Source: an uncultured Clostridia bacterium
GTDB taxonomy: Bacteria; Bacillota; Clostridia; TANB77; CAG-508
Direction of reading: 5' to 3'
DNA length: 22,195 bases
Assembly (NCBI GenBank): GCA_944390305.1
Contig: CALXPX010000005.1
Coordinates: 1-22,195 of the forward strand
The notes under the pieces were generated by a model, which saw only the letters and a list, made by a program, of their open reading frames with translations, made no database searches and was not told the origin of the DNA. Below, piece by piece: positions 12,716-21,000 of the stretch. Numbering within the stretch: the stretch's first letter is position 1; each line of letters begins with the position of its first letter. A program made the position numbers and the translations under genes.

Positions 12716-14302
12716 ATGGAAAAAATCTTTACTCCAAAGATAAAAATAATATTATGCTTTTTTATAATCATATTTGCAAGTATTGTTATTTATATACAAA
12801 TGAATAAAAATATCTTAAAGGTTAGTGAATTAGAAGAAAGCAAAGGAAAAACGTCTAAGATAGAGATTGTAAGCAGCCCATTATCTAATAAAGACATTAA
12901 AATTTATAAAAGAATGGATAATGAAGAGTTTACAGAAGCTAAAGATAAAGAAAATAAAAATGGTTTACTTAAAGATACAAAAGTATTTGAATTAGATACA
13001 CAAGACATGGCAAAACCAAATAATATAACAAATATAAAGACGGCAATAGTTGATGACTATATAATTATAGATTTTGATGAAGCAATAGATAATGGAACTA
13101 AATATGAATATTATATACAAGAAAATAATGTAAAAAAGGAAACTTCTGAAATCTTTAGCAAATCAGGTATTAAAGGTTATAGCTATGTTATAGATAATAA
13201 TCCTGCTAGTAATGCAATTTTAGATCAAGTTAATAAATTGGATAATACTCCTATATTACATACTAAAATTGAATGGGATAAAGATTATTATTTGCATATA
13301 AAAGCTTGTGATAATAATAATAATTTTTCAGATACTTTAACATATAAGATTAATTTGCCATCTAATGGAGTTAGAATGAAATATTTAGATATAAACTCTA
13401 ATATAGAACTCTCTCCAGAAGAAAGTATAGTTGGTAGTGTTAATGATGAATATAATTTATTAGATTGCAAGAAACAATTAGAAAATTATACATTAGTTAA
13501 AGTAGAAGGAGAAGAACATGGTAGACTAAAGAAGGAAAGAATAAATATTAAATATTTATATGCAAAAAAAGCAGGAATAAATGTTAAATATTTAAATAAA
13601 ATTACTGGTGAAGAAATTATTCCTCAAACTTATATTGATGGATATGAAGGTAAAGAATATGATATAAATCCTAAAAAGATTAAAGGATATGAATATTGCA
13701 TTTCAGATAAAGTTCTTAATGGAAATATGACTTCTGAAAATTGTACTGTGAATTTATACTATAATGAAATCGGAAATGTACAAATATCTTATATTGATGA
13801 ATTAACTGGAGAAAAGATATTGCCTAATAAAATAGTAAAAGGAATAGTTGGTGATGAATATAATATAGAAGAAAAAGAAATTCCAGGATATGAAATTTCT
13901 AGAAAAATAGGAAATAGTGATGGAATATTTTCATCAGGAATAAATGAGGTTTATTATTATTATAAAAGAAAAGCTAGAGTTACAATTAATCATGTAGATA
14001 TTGAAGATAATACTATATTATATACTGAATATATAAACGGATATGAAGGTGATAAAAAAATAGTTAATTCTAAAAATTTTGAGGGATATATTTTGAATGA
14101 TAAGTTTAAAAATAGTGACGACAATTCAAAAGATGAGAATGACAAAAATATTATTGATGAACTTTTAGAAGAAGAAGACTTAGAAGAAATAGAAGAAAAT
14201 TATTATCCTAAAGAAGAAATAAAAAATACTATTGAACAATATGATATAGTATTAGAAGGTGGTAGTGATTCGGAATATATTATATATTATAAAAAAATAT
14301 AA
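12716..14302 (+). CDS. Membrane-anchored surface protein with MucBP-like repeats
   Basis: A 528-aa protein from ATG 12716 (AGGAGG at 12701-12706, spacing 9; the TTG at 12710 is too close to the SD). Residues 9-28 form one membrane segment; with no signal cleavage site and no LPxTG, the protein is probably tethered N-terminally and exposed outside. Residues 100-215 look like a fibronectin-type III domain (AKPNNITNIKTAIVDDYIII ... YYLHIKACDNN). Four MucBP-type repeats follow: about 219-286, 287-352, 353-419 and 420-528, each with V-x-Y-L/I-D...TGEEI...GYEG-EY...GYE...Y-YY. The last contains an acidic insert of about 45 residues (466-510, LLEEEDLEEIEEN). MucBP repeats bind mucin or other glycans in some bacteria; adhesion here is inference. 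A strong promoter precedes it and a bidirectional terminator follows. Confidence 0.82.
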   Translation: MEKIFTPKIKIILCFFIIIFASIVIYIQMNKNILKVSELEESKGKTSKIEIVSSPLSNKDIKIYKRMDNEEFTEAKDKENKNGLLKDTKVFELDTQDMAKPNNITNIKTAIVDDYIIIDFDEAIDNGTKYEYYIQENNVKKETSEIFSKSGIKGYSYVIDNNPASNAILDQVNKLDNTPILHTKIEWDKDYYLHIKACDNNNNFSDTLTYKINLPSNGVRMKYLDINSNIELSPEESIVGSVNDEYNLLDCKKQLENYTLVKVEGEEHGRLKKERINIKYLYAKKAGINVKYLNKITGEEIIPQTYIDGYEGKEYDINPKKIKGYEYCISDKVLNGNMTSENCTVNLYYNEIGNVQISYIDELTGEKILPNKIVKGIVGDEYNIEEKEIPGYEISRKIGNSDGIFSSGINEVYYYYKRKARVTINHVDIEDNTILYTEYINGYEGDKKIVNSKNFEGYILNDKFKNSDDNSKDENDKNIIDELLEEEDLEEIEENYYPKEEIKNTIEQYDIVLEGGSDSEYIIYYKKI

Positions 14303-14307
14303 GTAAT

Positions 14308-14333
14308 AAAAAGGCCCTTTTTAGGGCCTTTTT
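14308..14333. terminator. Strong bidirectional terminator
   Basis: AAAAAGGCCC (14308-14317) pairs with GGGCCTTTTT (14324-14333) around TTTTTA. The GC-rich core with A-run and T-run on either side ends transcription of both the MucBP gene (+) and the convergent glycosyltransferase (-), overlapping the latter's stop codon. Confidence 0.93.
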
Positions 14334-15246
14334 AATTGTCAATACTTAATTCAGGAAGAACAGGACAAATTCTTTTATATGTCATATAATTATCAGCAAG
14401 TAGATACATATGAGCCTTTCTTATATATGACAAAAATGGAGAAATTCTTTCTTCATTATCTTTAACTATTTGAATAAACATCTTATACATATTTTCTTGA
14501 TTTTCAATCACTTTATTATTACAAAAACATTCATAAAATTCATCTTGAATATTCTTTAAAATGCTGTATTGACACTGAATTTTTAGATTAGGATATAATT
14601 GCATAATTCTAATAGAATTATTAATAAGTGAACTTCTAGAAAATGTCTCATTTAGGTTACATATATAAAGACAGTTATTGGTAAAAGCAACTTTAGAGCT
14701 AAGCTCGAAGAGTTTAGTAACGATTTGAGAATTATCTTCAGAAAATCTTATAGAATTAAATAATTCTCTTTTAAATAATTTACCATAAATAGTATTTTTA
14801 ATAGATTTTTCTAATAATAGTTGTCTAAGAGCATCTTCTTTGCCTAGAGTTATAGTTTTATAATCAAAATTGGTGTTCTTTTTATTTTCTACTGAACAAA
14901 TTGCGATCTCAACTGGATAATTTTGCATAATTTTATAAAGTTCTTCTATCATGTTTGATTTTAAAGTATCAGTAGCATTTACAAATGTTATATATTTACC
15001 TGATGCTATATCTAAACCACTATTTCTACTATTACCTATACCAGAATGCATTTTATGAACTACTTTCATTCTTGAACTAGTTAAAATTAAATCATCACAT
15101 ATTTTTCCTGATGAATCTGTAGAACCATCATCTATTAAAATAATTTCAATTTCTCTATAAGTTTGTGAAATTAAAGAAACTATACAATTTTTAAGTGTTT
15201 CCTCATTATTATGTATATTTACTATTATACTAATTAAATCAGACAT
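14332..15246 (-). CDS. Family 2 glycosyltransferase-like protein, catalytic motifs degenerate
   Basis: A 304-aa GT-A fold protein from ATG 15246, which has AAAGGA about 8 bases upstream; the TTG at 15267 is unsupported. The N-terminal fold is clear: ISIIVNIHNNEETLKNCIVS, then IDDGSTD (38-44) for the nucleotide sugar and GNSRNSGLDIASGKYITF (71-88). However, the metal-binding DxD position reads N90-A-T92-D93 instead of D-S-D-D, and the later acidic E-D motif after NSIRF (164-168) is missing because the segment SEDNSQIVTKLFEL is shorter than usual. The protein may therefore be an inactive or altered relative of capsule/EPS-type transferases. No membrane segment. Its own promoter is at 15279-15306. 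Fold certain; activity doubtful. Confidence 0.82.
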   Translation of the reverse strand: MSDLISIIVNIHNNEETLKNCIVSLISQTYREIEIILIDDGSTDSSGKICDDLILTSSRMKVVHKMHSGIGNSRNSGLDIASGKYITFVNATDTLKSNMIEELYKIMQNYPVEIAICSVENKKNTNFDYKTITLGKEDALRQLLLEKSIKNTIYGKLFKRELFNSIRFSEDNSQIVTKLFELSSKVAFTNNCLYICNLNETFSRSSLINNSIRIMQLYPNLKIQCQYSILKNIQDEFYECFCNNKVIENQENMYKMFIQIVKDNEERISPFLSYIRKAHMYLLADNYMTYKRICPVLPELSIDN

Positions 15247-15259
15247 GTTTTTTATTCCT

Positions 15260-15266
15260 TTCGACA
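15260..15266 (-). promoter_or_regulatory. Spo0A-box-like TGTCGAA in the GT leader
   Basis: On the minus strand TTTTGTCGAAAGG occurs just before the glycosyltransferase start. TGTCGAA lies between the predicted transcription start and the ribosome-binding site, which it overlaps at its end. A downstream 0A box would fit repression. Chance is a real alternative. Confidence 0.3.
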
Positions 15267-15278
15267 AAATATACTAAG

Positions 15279-15306
15279 ATTATATCATAAAAACTATATC
15301 AATCAA
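15279..15306 (-). promoter_or_regulatory. Sigma-A promoter for the glycosyltransferase
   Basis: On the minus strand TTGATT (15301-15306), 16 bases, TATAAT (15279-15284). It diverges from the TetR-ABC promoter. Confidence 0.6.
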
Positions 15307-15324
15307 TAGCTAAATTATACAATT

Positions 15325-15346
15325 GTTCACAAAAAGTTCACAAAAA
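15325..15346. repeat. Tandem 11-bp direct repeat in the divergent promoter region
   Basis: GTTCACAAAAA occurs twice without spacing (15325-15335 and 15336-15346), ending 5 bases before the -35 of the TetR-ABC promoter. About one helical turn per unit suggests two protein molecules binding the same face of DNA. Confidence 0.6.
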
Positions 15347-15351
15347 TCTAA

Positions 15352-15380
15352 TTGACAATAAAATGGAAATAATATATAAT
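15352..15380 (+). promoter_or_regulatory. Consensus sigma-A promoter for TetR-ABC operon
   Basis: TTGACA (15352-15357), 17 bases, TATAAT (15375-15380), both perfect. The palindromic operator begins 2 bases after the -10. Confidence 0.87.
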
Positions 15381-15382
15381 GA

Positions 15383-15397
15383 ATGACACGATGTCAT
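15383..15397. promoter_or_regulatory. Probable TetR operator palindrome
   Basis: ATGACA CGA TGTCAT is a perfect inverted repeat with 6-base arms, covering the expected transcription start of the tetR-ABC operon. A repressor bound here would block RNA polymerase, giving autorepression and control of the transporter. Confidence 0.72.
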
Positions 15398-15420
15398 AAA
15401 AAGAAAAAAGGAGGTGCTAA

Positions 15421-16029
15421 ATGCCAACTCAAACTTTTTTAAATCTTTCTGAAGAAAAAAAACAAAAAATTTTAACTGCAGCTAGGAAAGAGTTTACAAG
15501 AGTTCCTCTTCAGGAAGCATCAATAAATAATATAATAAAAGAAGCCCAGATTCCTAGAGGAAGCTTTTATCAGTATTTTGAAGGTAAAGAAGATTTATTT
15601 TATTATATTTTAAAAGAAAGAAATGAAAAATTAGTTAAACTAATTGAAAAGAAACTTAAAGAAAATGGAGATATTTTTGAAATGTTTCTTTATTTTTATG
15701 ATAAACTAATAGAGATATCGGAAAATAAAGAAAATAGAGAGTTATATAAAACAGTAATAACAAATTTAAAAACTAATGATTTTATACCATTTGAAAGAAA
15801 TGATAAAAAATCTGAATTTAATGAATATATATTAAAATATGCTGATACATCAAAATTTGAAAATAAAGAAGATCTACTATTAGTAATTAACATGCTCCAT
15901 GTTATTACAAAACTATCAATTTTTCAAACTTTTAATTCAATTGATGAAAAAAAAGAAATGAGAAAAAAATATATTAAACAAATAGAATATATAAAATATG
16001 GAGTTATAAGAAAGGAGAAGGAATGCTAA
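15421..16029 (+). CDS. TetR/AcrR-family regulator of the ABC exporter
   Basis: A 202-aa transcription factor. Residues 10-62 form the TetR N-terminal DNA-binding domain: helix 1 EEKKQKILTAARKEF, then ASINNIIKEAQIPRGSFYQYFEGKEDLF with the helix-turn-helix at about 33-52 and the typical G-x-F-Y-x-Y/H-F-x-x-K-E-D-L motif. The remaining all-helical part would bind a ligand and dimerise; it is too variable to predict the inducer. AGGAGGTG gives a strong ribosome-binding site 6 bases upstream. Its last 7 bases overlap the first ABC gene (ATGCTAA), so they are translationally coupled. It probably represses its own operon via the palindrome at 15383-15397 and is relieved by a transporter substrate; this is inference from layout. 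Confidence 0.92.
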   Translation: MPTQTFLNLSEEKKQKILTAARKEFTRVPLQEASINNIIKEAQIPRGSFYQYFEGKEDLFYYILKERNEKLVKLIEKKLKENGDIFEMFLYFYDKLIEISENKENRELYKTVITNLKTNDFIPFERNDKKSEFNEYILKYADTSKFENKEDLLLVINMLHVITKLSIFQTFNSIDEKKEMRKKYIKQIEYIKYGVIRKEKEC

Positions 16030-18278
16030 AAATTTTAAAAAACTTAAAAGAGTCAATTTTACTAGTTGCAGCTATAATAATTTTATTATGTGTGCAAGCT
16101 GCAGCAGATTTAAACTTACCAGATTTTACATCCAAAATTGTAAATATTGGTATTCAACAAGGAGAAATTGAATATGCAGTTCCTAGTGTTATAAGAAAAG
16201 CACAATTAGATAATTTATTGTATTTCACAAATGAAGATGAAAATGAAGATGAAAAAATAATGAATAGTTATGAATTAATGGAAAAAACTGAAGATAATTT
16301 AGAAGATTATCCAGAACTTAAAAATCAAGAATTATATGAGTTAAAAAATATTCCTAAAGGTGAAAAAGAAAATCTAGAGGAAATTATGGCTAAGCCATTA
16401 ATGATAATCTACCAATTAGAAGATGAAGAGATGCAAAAAACAATAAAAGATCAGATGTATAGCGGAGTTAATCAAGACAATAGTAACATATCTTTTACTA
16501 ACATTATGGATGTAATAAAAAATATACCAGATGAACAAAGAGATAAAATGCTAGAGAGTGTTAATGATAAAATTAACTCAATGTCAAATTCTATTTTAGA
16601 GCAAGCAGCAATTGAAGAAATAAAAAGTGAATATAAAGCTATAGGGATAGACTTAGATAAAATTCAAAATAACTATATTTTTATGACAGGCCTTCAAATG
16701 CTTGGAGTTGCTCTTATAAGTATGACATCAGCAGTAACAATTATGTTTTTATCTTCTAGAGTTGCTGCAAAACTTGGAAAAACTTTAAGAGAAAAAATAT
16801 TTAAAAAGGTACTGAGCTTTTCAACTGCAGAATTTAATCAATTTTCAACAGCATCATTAATTACAAGAAGCACAAATGATGTTCAACAAATTCAACAATT
16901 ATTAACAATGTTATTTAGAGTCGTTGTTTATGCTCCAATTATAGGTATTGGAGGAATATTGAGAGTTGTAAGAACTAGTACAACGTCAATGGCATGGGTA
17001 ATTGCACTTGCAGTATTCTCAATAATTGCTATAGTAATAGTATTATTTATAGTAGCAATGCCTAAATTTAAAAAAATGCAAACTTTAATAGATAGACTAA
17101 ATTTAGTAACAAGAGAAATTTTAACTGGTTTACCTGTTATAAGGGCATTTAATACTCAAAAGAGAGAAGAAAAAAGATTTGATGAAGCAAATACTAATTT
17201 GATGAAAAATAGTATATTTGTAAATAAAGCAATGAGCTTGATGATGCCAGCAATGATGTTTATAATGCAAGGTGTTATGATTCTTATAATCTGGGTAGGC
17301 GGACATAGTGTTGATCAAGGAATAATGCAAGTTGGAGATATGATGGCATTTTTACAATACACAATGCAAATAGTAATGAGCTTCTTAATGATTTCAATAA
17401 TATCTATTATGCTTCCAAGAGCATCTGTATCTGCAAACCGTATTAATGAAGTTTTAGAAACAGAACCACATATAAAAGATAAAACAGAAGATAAACAAGT
17501 TAAATTTGATGAAAATAAAAAAGGATTAATTGAATTTAAAAATGTATCTTTTAGATATCCTGATGCTGATACTGAAATTTTAGAAGATATAGATTTTACA
17601 GCAGAACCAGGTAAAACGACAGCAATTATAGGTAGTACAGGAAGTGGAAAATCAACATTAGTAAATTTAATACCAAGATTTTATGATGTAACAGGTGGAG
17701 AACTTTTAGTAGATGGAGTAAATATAAAAGATGTAGCACAAAAAGATTTAAGAAGTAGAATAGGATTTGTACCACAAAAAGGAGTGTTATTTTCTGGAAC
17801 AATTGAATCAAATATTAAATATGGAAAAGAAAATATAAATGATGAAGAAATGAAGAAAGCAGCAAGTATTGCTCAAGCAACTGAATTTATAGACAAAAAG
17901 GAAGAAGGATATAACTCACCAATAGCACAAGGTGGAAATAATGTATCTGGTGGACAAAAACAACGTTTATCAATAGCAAGAGCTCTTGCTATTGATCCAG
18001 AAATATATGTTTTTGATGATAGTTTTTCTGCTTTAGATTTAAAGACAGATAGAGCTTTAAGAGATGCTTTAAATACTCAAACTCATAACAAAACAGTTAT
18101 AATAGTTGCACAAAGAATAAGTACAATTATGAATGCAGATCAGATAATTGTTTTAGAAGAAGGAAAAATAGTTGGAAAAGGAACTCATGAAGAATTATTA
18201 AAAAATTGTGAAACATACAAACAAATAGCATTATCACAATTATCAGAAGAAGAGCTTAATCAAAAGGAGGTGAAGTAA
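16023..18278 (+). CDS. ABC exporter half-transporter with degenerate ATP site and large external domain
   Basis: A 751-aa fusion of membrane domain and ATPase. TM1 is at about 11-30. It is followed by an insert of about 185 residues (32-217), acidic and helical and presumably extracellular, before TM2 at 219-242; ordinary half-exporters have only a short loop here. The other membrane helices run to about 465. The ATPase has Walker A GSTGSGKS (537-544), Q-loop VPQKG (583-587), signature VSGGQ (641-645), Walker B IYVFDD (661-666) and AQR (696-698). D666 replaces the catalytic Glu and Q697 replaces the switch His, so its own ATP site should be non-hydrolytic. This matches the degenerate partner of heterodimeric exporters such as TM287/288, BmrCD and LmrCD. 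GGAGAAGG precedes the ATG. Substrate unknown; drug or peptide efflux is plausible. Confidence 0.92.
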   Translation: MLKILKNLKESILLVAAIIILLCVQAAADLNLPDFTSKIVNIGIQQGEIEYAVPSVIRKAQLDNLLYFTNEDENEDEKIMNSYELMEKTEDNLEDYPELKNQELYELKNIPKGEKENLEEIMAKPLMIIYQLEDEEMQKTIKDQMYSGVNQDNSNISFTNIMDVIKNIPDEQRDKMLESVNDKINSMSNSILEQAAIEEIKSEYKAIGIDLDKIQNNYIFMTGLQMLGVALISMTSAVTIMFLSSRVAAKLGKTLREKIFKKVLSFSTAEFNQFSTASLITRSTNDVQQIQQLLTMLFRVVVYAPIIGIGGILRVVRTSTTSMAWVIALAVFSIIAIVIVLFIVAMPKFKKMQTLIDRLNLVTREILTGLPVIRAFNTQKREEKRFDEANTNLMKNSIFVNKAMSLMMPAMMFIMQGVMILIIWVGGHSVDQGIMQVGDMMAFLQYTMQIVMSFLMISIISIMLPRASVSANRINEVLETEPHIKDKTEDKQVKFDENKKGLIEFKNVSFRYPDADTEILEDIDFTAEPGKTTAIIGSTGSGKSTLVNLIPRFYDVTGGELLVDGVNIKDVAQKDLRSRIGFVPQKGVLFSGTIESNIKYGKENINDEEMKKAASIAQATEFIDKKEEGYNSPIAQGGNNVSGGQKQRLSIARALAIDPEIYVFDDSFSALDLKTDRALRDALNTQTHNKTVIIVAQRISTIMNADQIIVLEEGKIVGKGTHEELLKNCETYKQIALSQLSEEELNQKEVK

Positions 18279-18281
18279 CAT

Positions 18282-20114
18282 ATGCCAGGACCAATGGGAG
18301 GAATGAGAGGAGGCGCTAATAAAACGCCTGAAAAAGCAAAAGATTTTAAAGGAACAGTAAAAAAATTAATAAAAGGGTATATAGTACCATATAAGTGGCT
18401 TGTAATAATAGTGTTAATTTTTGCAATAGGAAGTACAATATTTTCTATAGTAGGACCAAAAATTCTTGGTAATGCTACTACTGAAATATACAATGGATTA
18501 ATTAGTAAGTTATCTGGTGGTAGTGGAATTAACTTTGAAGTTATTGCTAACATATTAATACTTTTGATAATACTTTATGTTGTAAGTATGGCATTTTCTG
18601 CAATACAAGGATTTCTTATGACAAATGTTGCACAAAAAGTTACTTATAAATTACGTAATGATTTGGCTAGAAAAATCAATAAATTACCTATGGGATATTT
18701 TGATAAAAAGACAAATGGAGAAGTATTATCTATAATTTCTAATGATGTAGATATGCTTTCTCAAAATTTGAATCAAAGTGTTACTCAAATTATAACGGCT
18801 ATATGTACAGTAATTGGGATTTTGGTAATGATGCTATCAATTAGTTGGGAAATGACTATTATAGCAATACTTATTCTACCAATTACAATCTTTGTTGTAG
18901 GGAAAATTGTAAAAAGATCACAAAAATATTTTAAAGCTCAACAAGATCATTTAGCATATTTGGATGGCCAAGTAGAAGAAATATATAGTGGACAATTAAT
19001 TATAAAAGCATTTAATGGTGAGAAGAAAGTTACAGAAGCATTTGAAGAAGAAAATAATAATTTATATCGTTCAGCTTGGAGATCACAATTTTTATCAGGA
19101 CTTATGCATCCAATTATGAATTTTATAGGAAATATAGCTTATGTTGGAGTAGCAATTCTTGGAGGTTATTTAGCAACACAAGGGAAAATTACAGTTGGTA
19201 ATATTCAATCATTTATACAATATATGAAACAATTTACTCAGCCAATTTCACAAATAGCTCAAATATCTGGAATGCTTCAAACTATGATCGCTGCAGCTGA
19301 AAGAGTATTTGAATTTTTGGAAGAAAAAGAAGAAGTTCAGGAATTAGAAAGGCCAAAATCAACAGAAGGATTGGTTGGTAATGTAACATTTGATCATGTA
19401 GAGTTTGGATATGATCCAAATAATATTATAATTCATGATTTTAATGCAAAGGTACACGATGGACAAAAAATTGCAATTGTTGGACCAACAGGAGCTGGAA
19501 AGACAACTATGGTTAAACTTTTGATGAGATTTTATGATGTGAATTCAGGTGGAATTTATATAGATGGAAATAATATAAAAGAATTTAATCGTGGAGACTT
19601 AAGAAAAATGTTTGGAATGGTGCTTCAAGATACATGGTTGTTTAGTGGAACTATAAGAGATAATATACGTTATGGAAAAATAGATGCAACAGATAATGAG
19701 GTAATAGAAGCAGCAAAAGCTGCCCATGTTCATCACTTCATAAAAACATTGCCAAATTCTTATGATATGGTACTTAATGAAGAAACATCAAATATATCTG
19801 CAGGACAAAAACAACTTCTTACAATAGCACGTGTTATTTTAGCAGATCCTAAAATATTAATATTAGATGAAGCAACTTCAAGTATAGATACTAGAACAGA
19901 AATACAAATACAATCTGCAATGGATAATTTAATGAAAGGAAGAACTAGTTTTATAATAGCACATAGGTTATCTACGATAAAGAATGCAGATCTAATATTG
20001 GTTATGGAGCATGGAGACATAGTAGAACAGGGAAATCACAAAGAATTACTTGCTAAAAACGGAGCATACGCAAGATTGTACAATTCACAATTTGAAGAAG
20101 GAGAAGAAGAATAA
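18282..20114 (+). CDS. ABC exporter half-transporter, catalytic partner
   Basis: A 610-aa half-exporter, 3 bases after its partner, with GGAGGTGA ahead of the ATG. A Gly/Pro/Met-rich tail (1-13) precedes six predicted membrane helices (about 38-335). The ATPase shows Walker A GPTGAGKT (401-408), Q-loop VLQDTWLFSG (447-456), signature ISAGQ (505-509), Walker B ILILDE (525-530) with catalytic E530, and switch H561 in IIAHRLST. Its Walker A/B and His are canonical, while its signature deviates from LSGGQ. The first half has the opposite arrangement, so the heterodimer has one good site (this Walker A/B with the partner's VSGGQ) and one degenerate site. It exports an unknown compound across the cytoplasmic membrane. 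Confidence 0.93.
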   Translation: MPGPMGGMRGGANKTPEKAKDFKGTVKKLIKGYIVPYKWLVIIVLIFAIGSTIFSIVGPKILGNATTEIYNGLISKLSGGSGINFEVIANILILLIILYVVSMAFSAIQGFLMTNVAQKVTYKLRNDLARKINKLPMGYFDKKTNGEVLSIISNDVDMLSQNLNQSVTQIITAICTVIGILVMMLSISWEMTIIAILILPITIFVVGKIVKRSQKYFKAQQDHLAYLDGQVEEIYSGQLIIKAFNGEKKVTEAFEEENNNLYRSAWRSQFLSGLMHPIMNFIGNIAYVGVAILGGYLATQGKITVGNIQSFIQYMKQFTQPISQIAQISGMLQTMIAAAERVFEFLEEKEEVQELERPKSTEGLVGNVTFDHVEFGYDPNNIIIHDFNAKVHDGQKIAIVGPTGAGKTTMVKLLMRFYDVNSGGIYIDGNNIKEFNRGDLRKMFGMVLQDTWLFSGTIRDNIRYGKIDATDNEVIEAAKAAHVHHFIKTLPNSYDMVLNEETSNISAGQKQLLTIARVILADPKILILDEATSSIDTRTEIQIQSAMDNLMKGRTSFIIAHRLSTIKNADLILVMEHGDIVEQGNHKELLAKNGAYARLYNSQFEEGEEE

Positions 20115-20364
20115 GAAAATATTTTAATTAAGTTACGTAGTATCAAAATTAAAATAAAGAAATTATTTACAACAAATATACTTACACTATTTAATGAAGG
20201 TGTATTCTGAAATAATACTCTCAAAAGTATACAAGTATTTAGCATAAAGAAAATTTTAAAGATTAAAAATTGATTTAAAATATTCCATAAATACAATAGT
20301 TAAAAGAGTTAAGATATTTGAAAGTAAGGAAAATGTATAAACGATATATATTGAAATGTAATAA
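20115..20364. other. AT-rich stretch after ABC operon, no convincing gene
   Basis: About 250 bases with no supported gene. An A/T-only inverted repeat (TATTTTAATT at 20120-20129 with AATTAAAATA at 20147-20156) may be a weak terminator. A 20-codon ORF (20334-20396) with AAGGAA upstream ends inside the next hairpin; it may be chance. The first clear terminator lies at 20365, so the transcript probably carries a long 3' tail or a small RNA. Confidence 0.4.
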
Positions 20365-20393
20365 AAAAGTCTATAAATTATTTATAGACTTTT
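20365..20393 (+). terminator. Intrinsic terminator
   Basis: AAAAGTCTATAAA (20365-20377) pairs exactly with TTTATAGACTTTT (20381-20393) around TTA: a 13-bp stem. It probably ends transcription of the ABC operon or of an unannotated small RNA in 20115-20364. Confidence 0.8.
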
Positions 20394-20424
20394 AAAATTA
20401 ATATATTAAAGTTATAAAACAATA

Positions 20425-20453
20425 TAGACTTTTTTAAAAAATTATGCTAATAT
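20425..20453 (+). promoter_or_regulatory. Possible promoter for tRNA-Leu(CAA)
   Basis: TAGACT (20425-20430), 17 bases, then extended -10 TGC-TAATAT (20445-20453). Imperfect hexamers in A/T-rich DNA; a TATAAT also occurs at 20455-20460. Confidence 0.35.
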
Positions 20454-20524
20454 ATATAATAGATATTTTAAACTATTAAATGAATTAAATTTAATATCTA
20501 ATTTAATCATAAATCAAAAAATAT

Positions 20525-20611
20525 GCCGGTGTGCTGGAATTGGTAGACGGGGCAGACTCAAAATCTGTTGTCAGCAATGGCGTGTGGGTTCGAGTCCCAC
20601 CACCGGCACCA
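20525..20611 (+). tRNA. tRNA-Leu(CAA)
   Basis: An 87-base class II tRNA. Acceptor GCCGGTG (20525-20531) pairs with CACCGGC (20601-20607); anticodon loop CTCAAAA gives anticodon CAA, reading UUG. Long variable arm, T-loop GGTTCGAGTCCC, and encoded CCA end (20609-20611). Confidence 0.97.
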
Positions 20612-20648
20612 ATAATAAAATTATCAAACTAATTGAATAGATAGATGC

Positions 20649-20679
20649 AAAAAGCAATCTGTAAAATGATTGTTTTTTT
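20649..20679 (+). terminator. Intrinsic terminator after tRNA-Leu
   Basis: AAAAAGCAATC (20649-20659) pairs with GATTGTTTTTT (20668-20678) with one G-T wobble; the T-run continues to 20679. Confidence 0.82.
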
Positions 20680-20932
20680 GTATTTGAAAAAAATTATCTA
20701 ATACCAAAAAAAGTGTTTAAGGTGAAAATAAAAAAATTTATTTTAAATATATCTTATATAACATAATAGGAAATCTAAAAAATAGCTGTTTGTGCAATTT
20801 CACATAACGAAATATACAATATCTAAATAAAGTAAAAAATAAAGACAAAAGAAATAAGCAAATGAGTTTTTCTTTAGAACCTGATTTGATAATTAATGAA
20901 GAAGCAGATAGTTTATTACAAAATTAAAAGGT
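20680..20932. other. Decayed or non-coding stretch, possible gene tail
   Basis: About 250 bases without a supported full gene. An open frame runs from 20808 to a TAA at 20925-20927. Its last 22 codons begin at ATG 20862 and read MSFSLEPDLIINEEADSLLQN, which looks like the ordinary C-terminus of a protein. There is no SD, the frame is closed upstream (TAA at 20805) and a strong terminator follows. It could be the remnant of a deleted gene or a small untranslated RNA. I cannot identify the family. Confidence 0.4.
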
Positions 20933-20970
20933 AAAAGTAGATAATTAAATTGATAATTATCTACTTTTAT
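20933..20970 (+). terminator. Intrinsic terminator
   Basis: AAAAGTAGATAATTA (20933-20947) pairs exactly with TAATTATCTACTTTT (20954-20968), loop AATTGA: a 15-bp stem 5 bases after the 20927 stop codon. Confidence 0.82.
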
Positions 20971-21000
20971 GATAGAATAAACAAAAATAAAATTAAAAAT

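Noticed and set aside
20036..20296. Minus-strand ORF of 86 codons across the end of the second ABC gene
   Set aside because: No ribosome-binding site, overlaps a certain gene, and composition is typical of a shadow frame.
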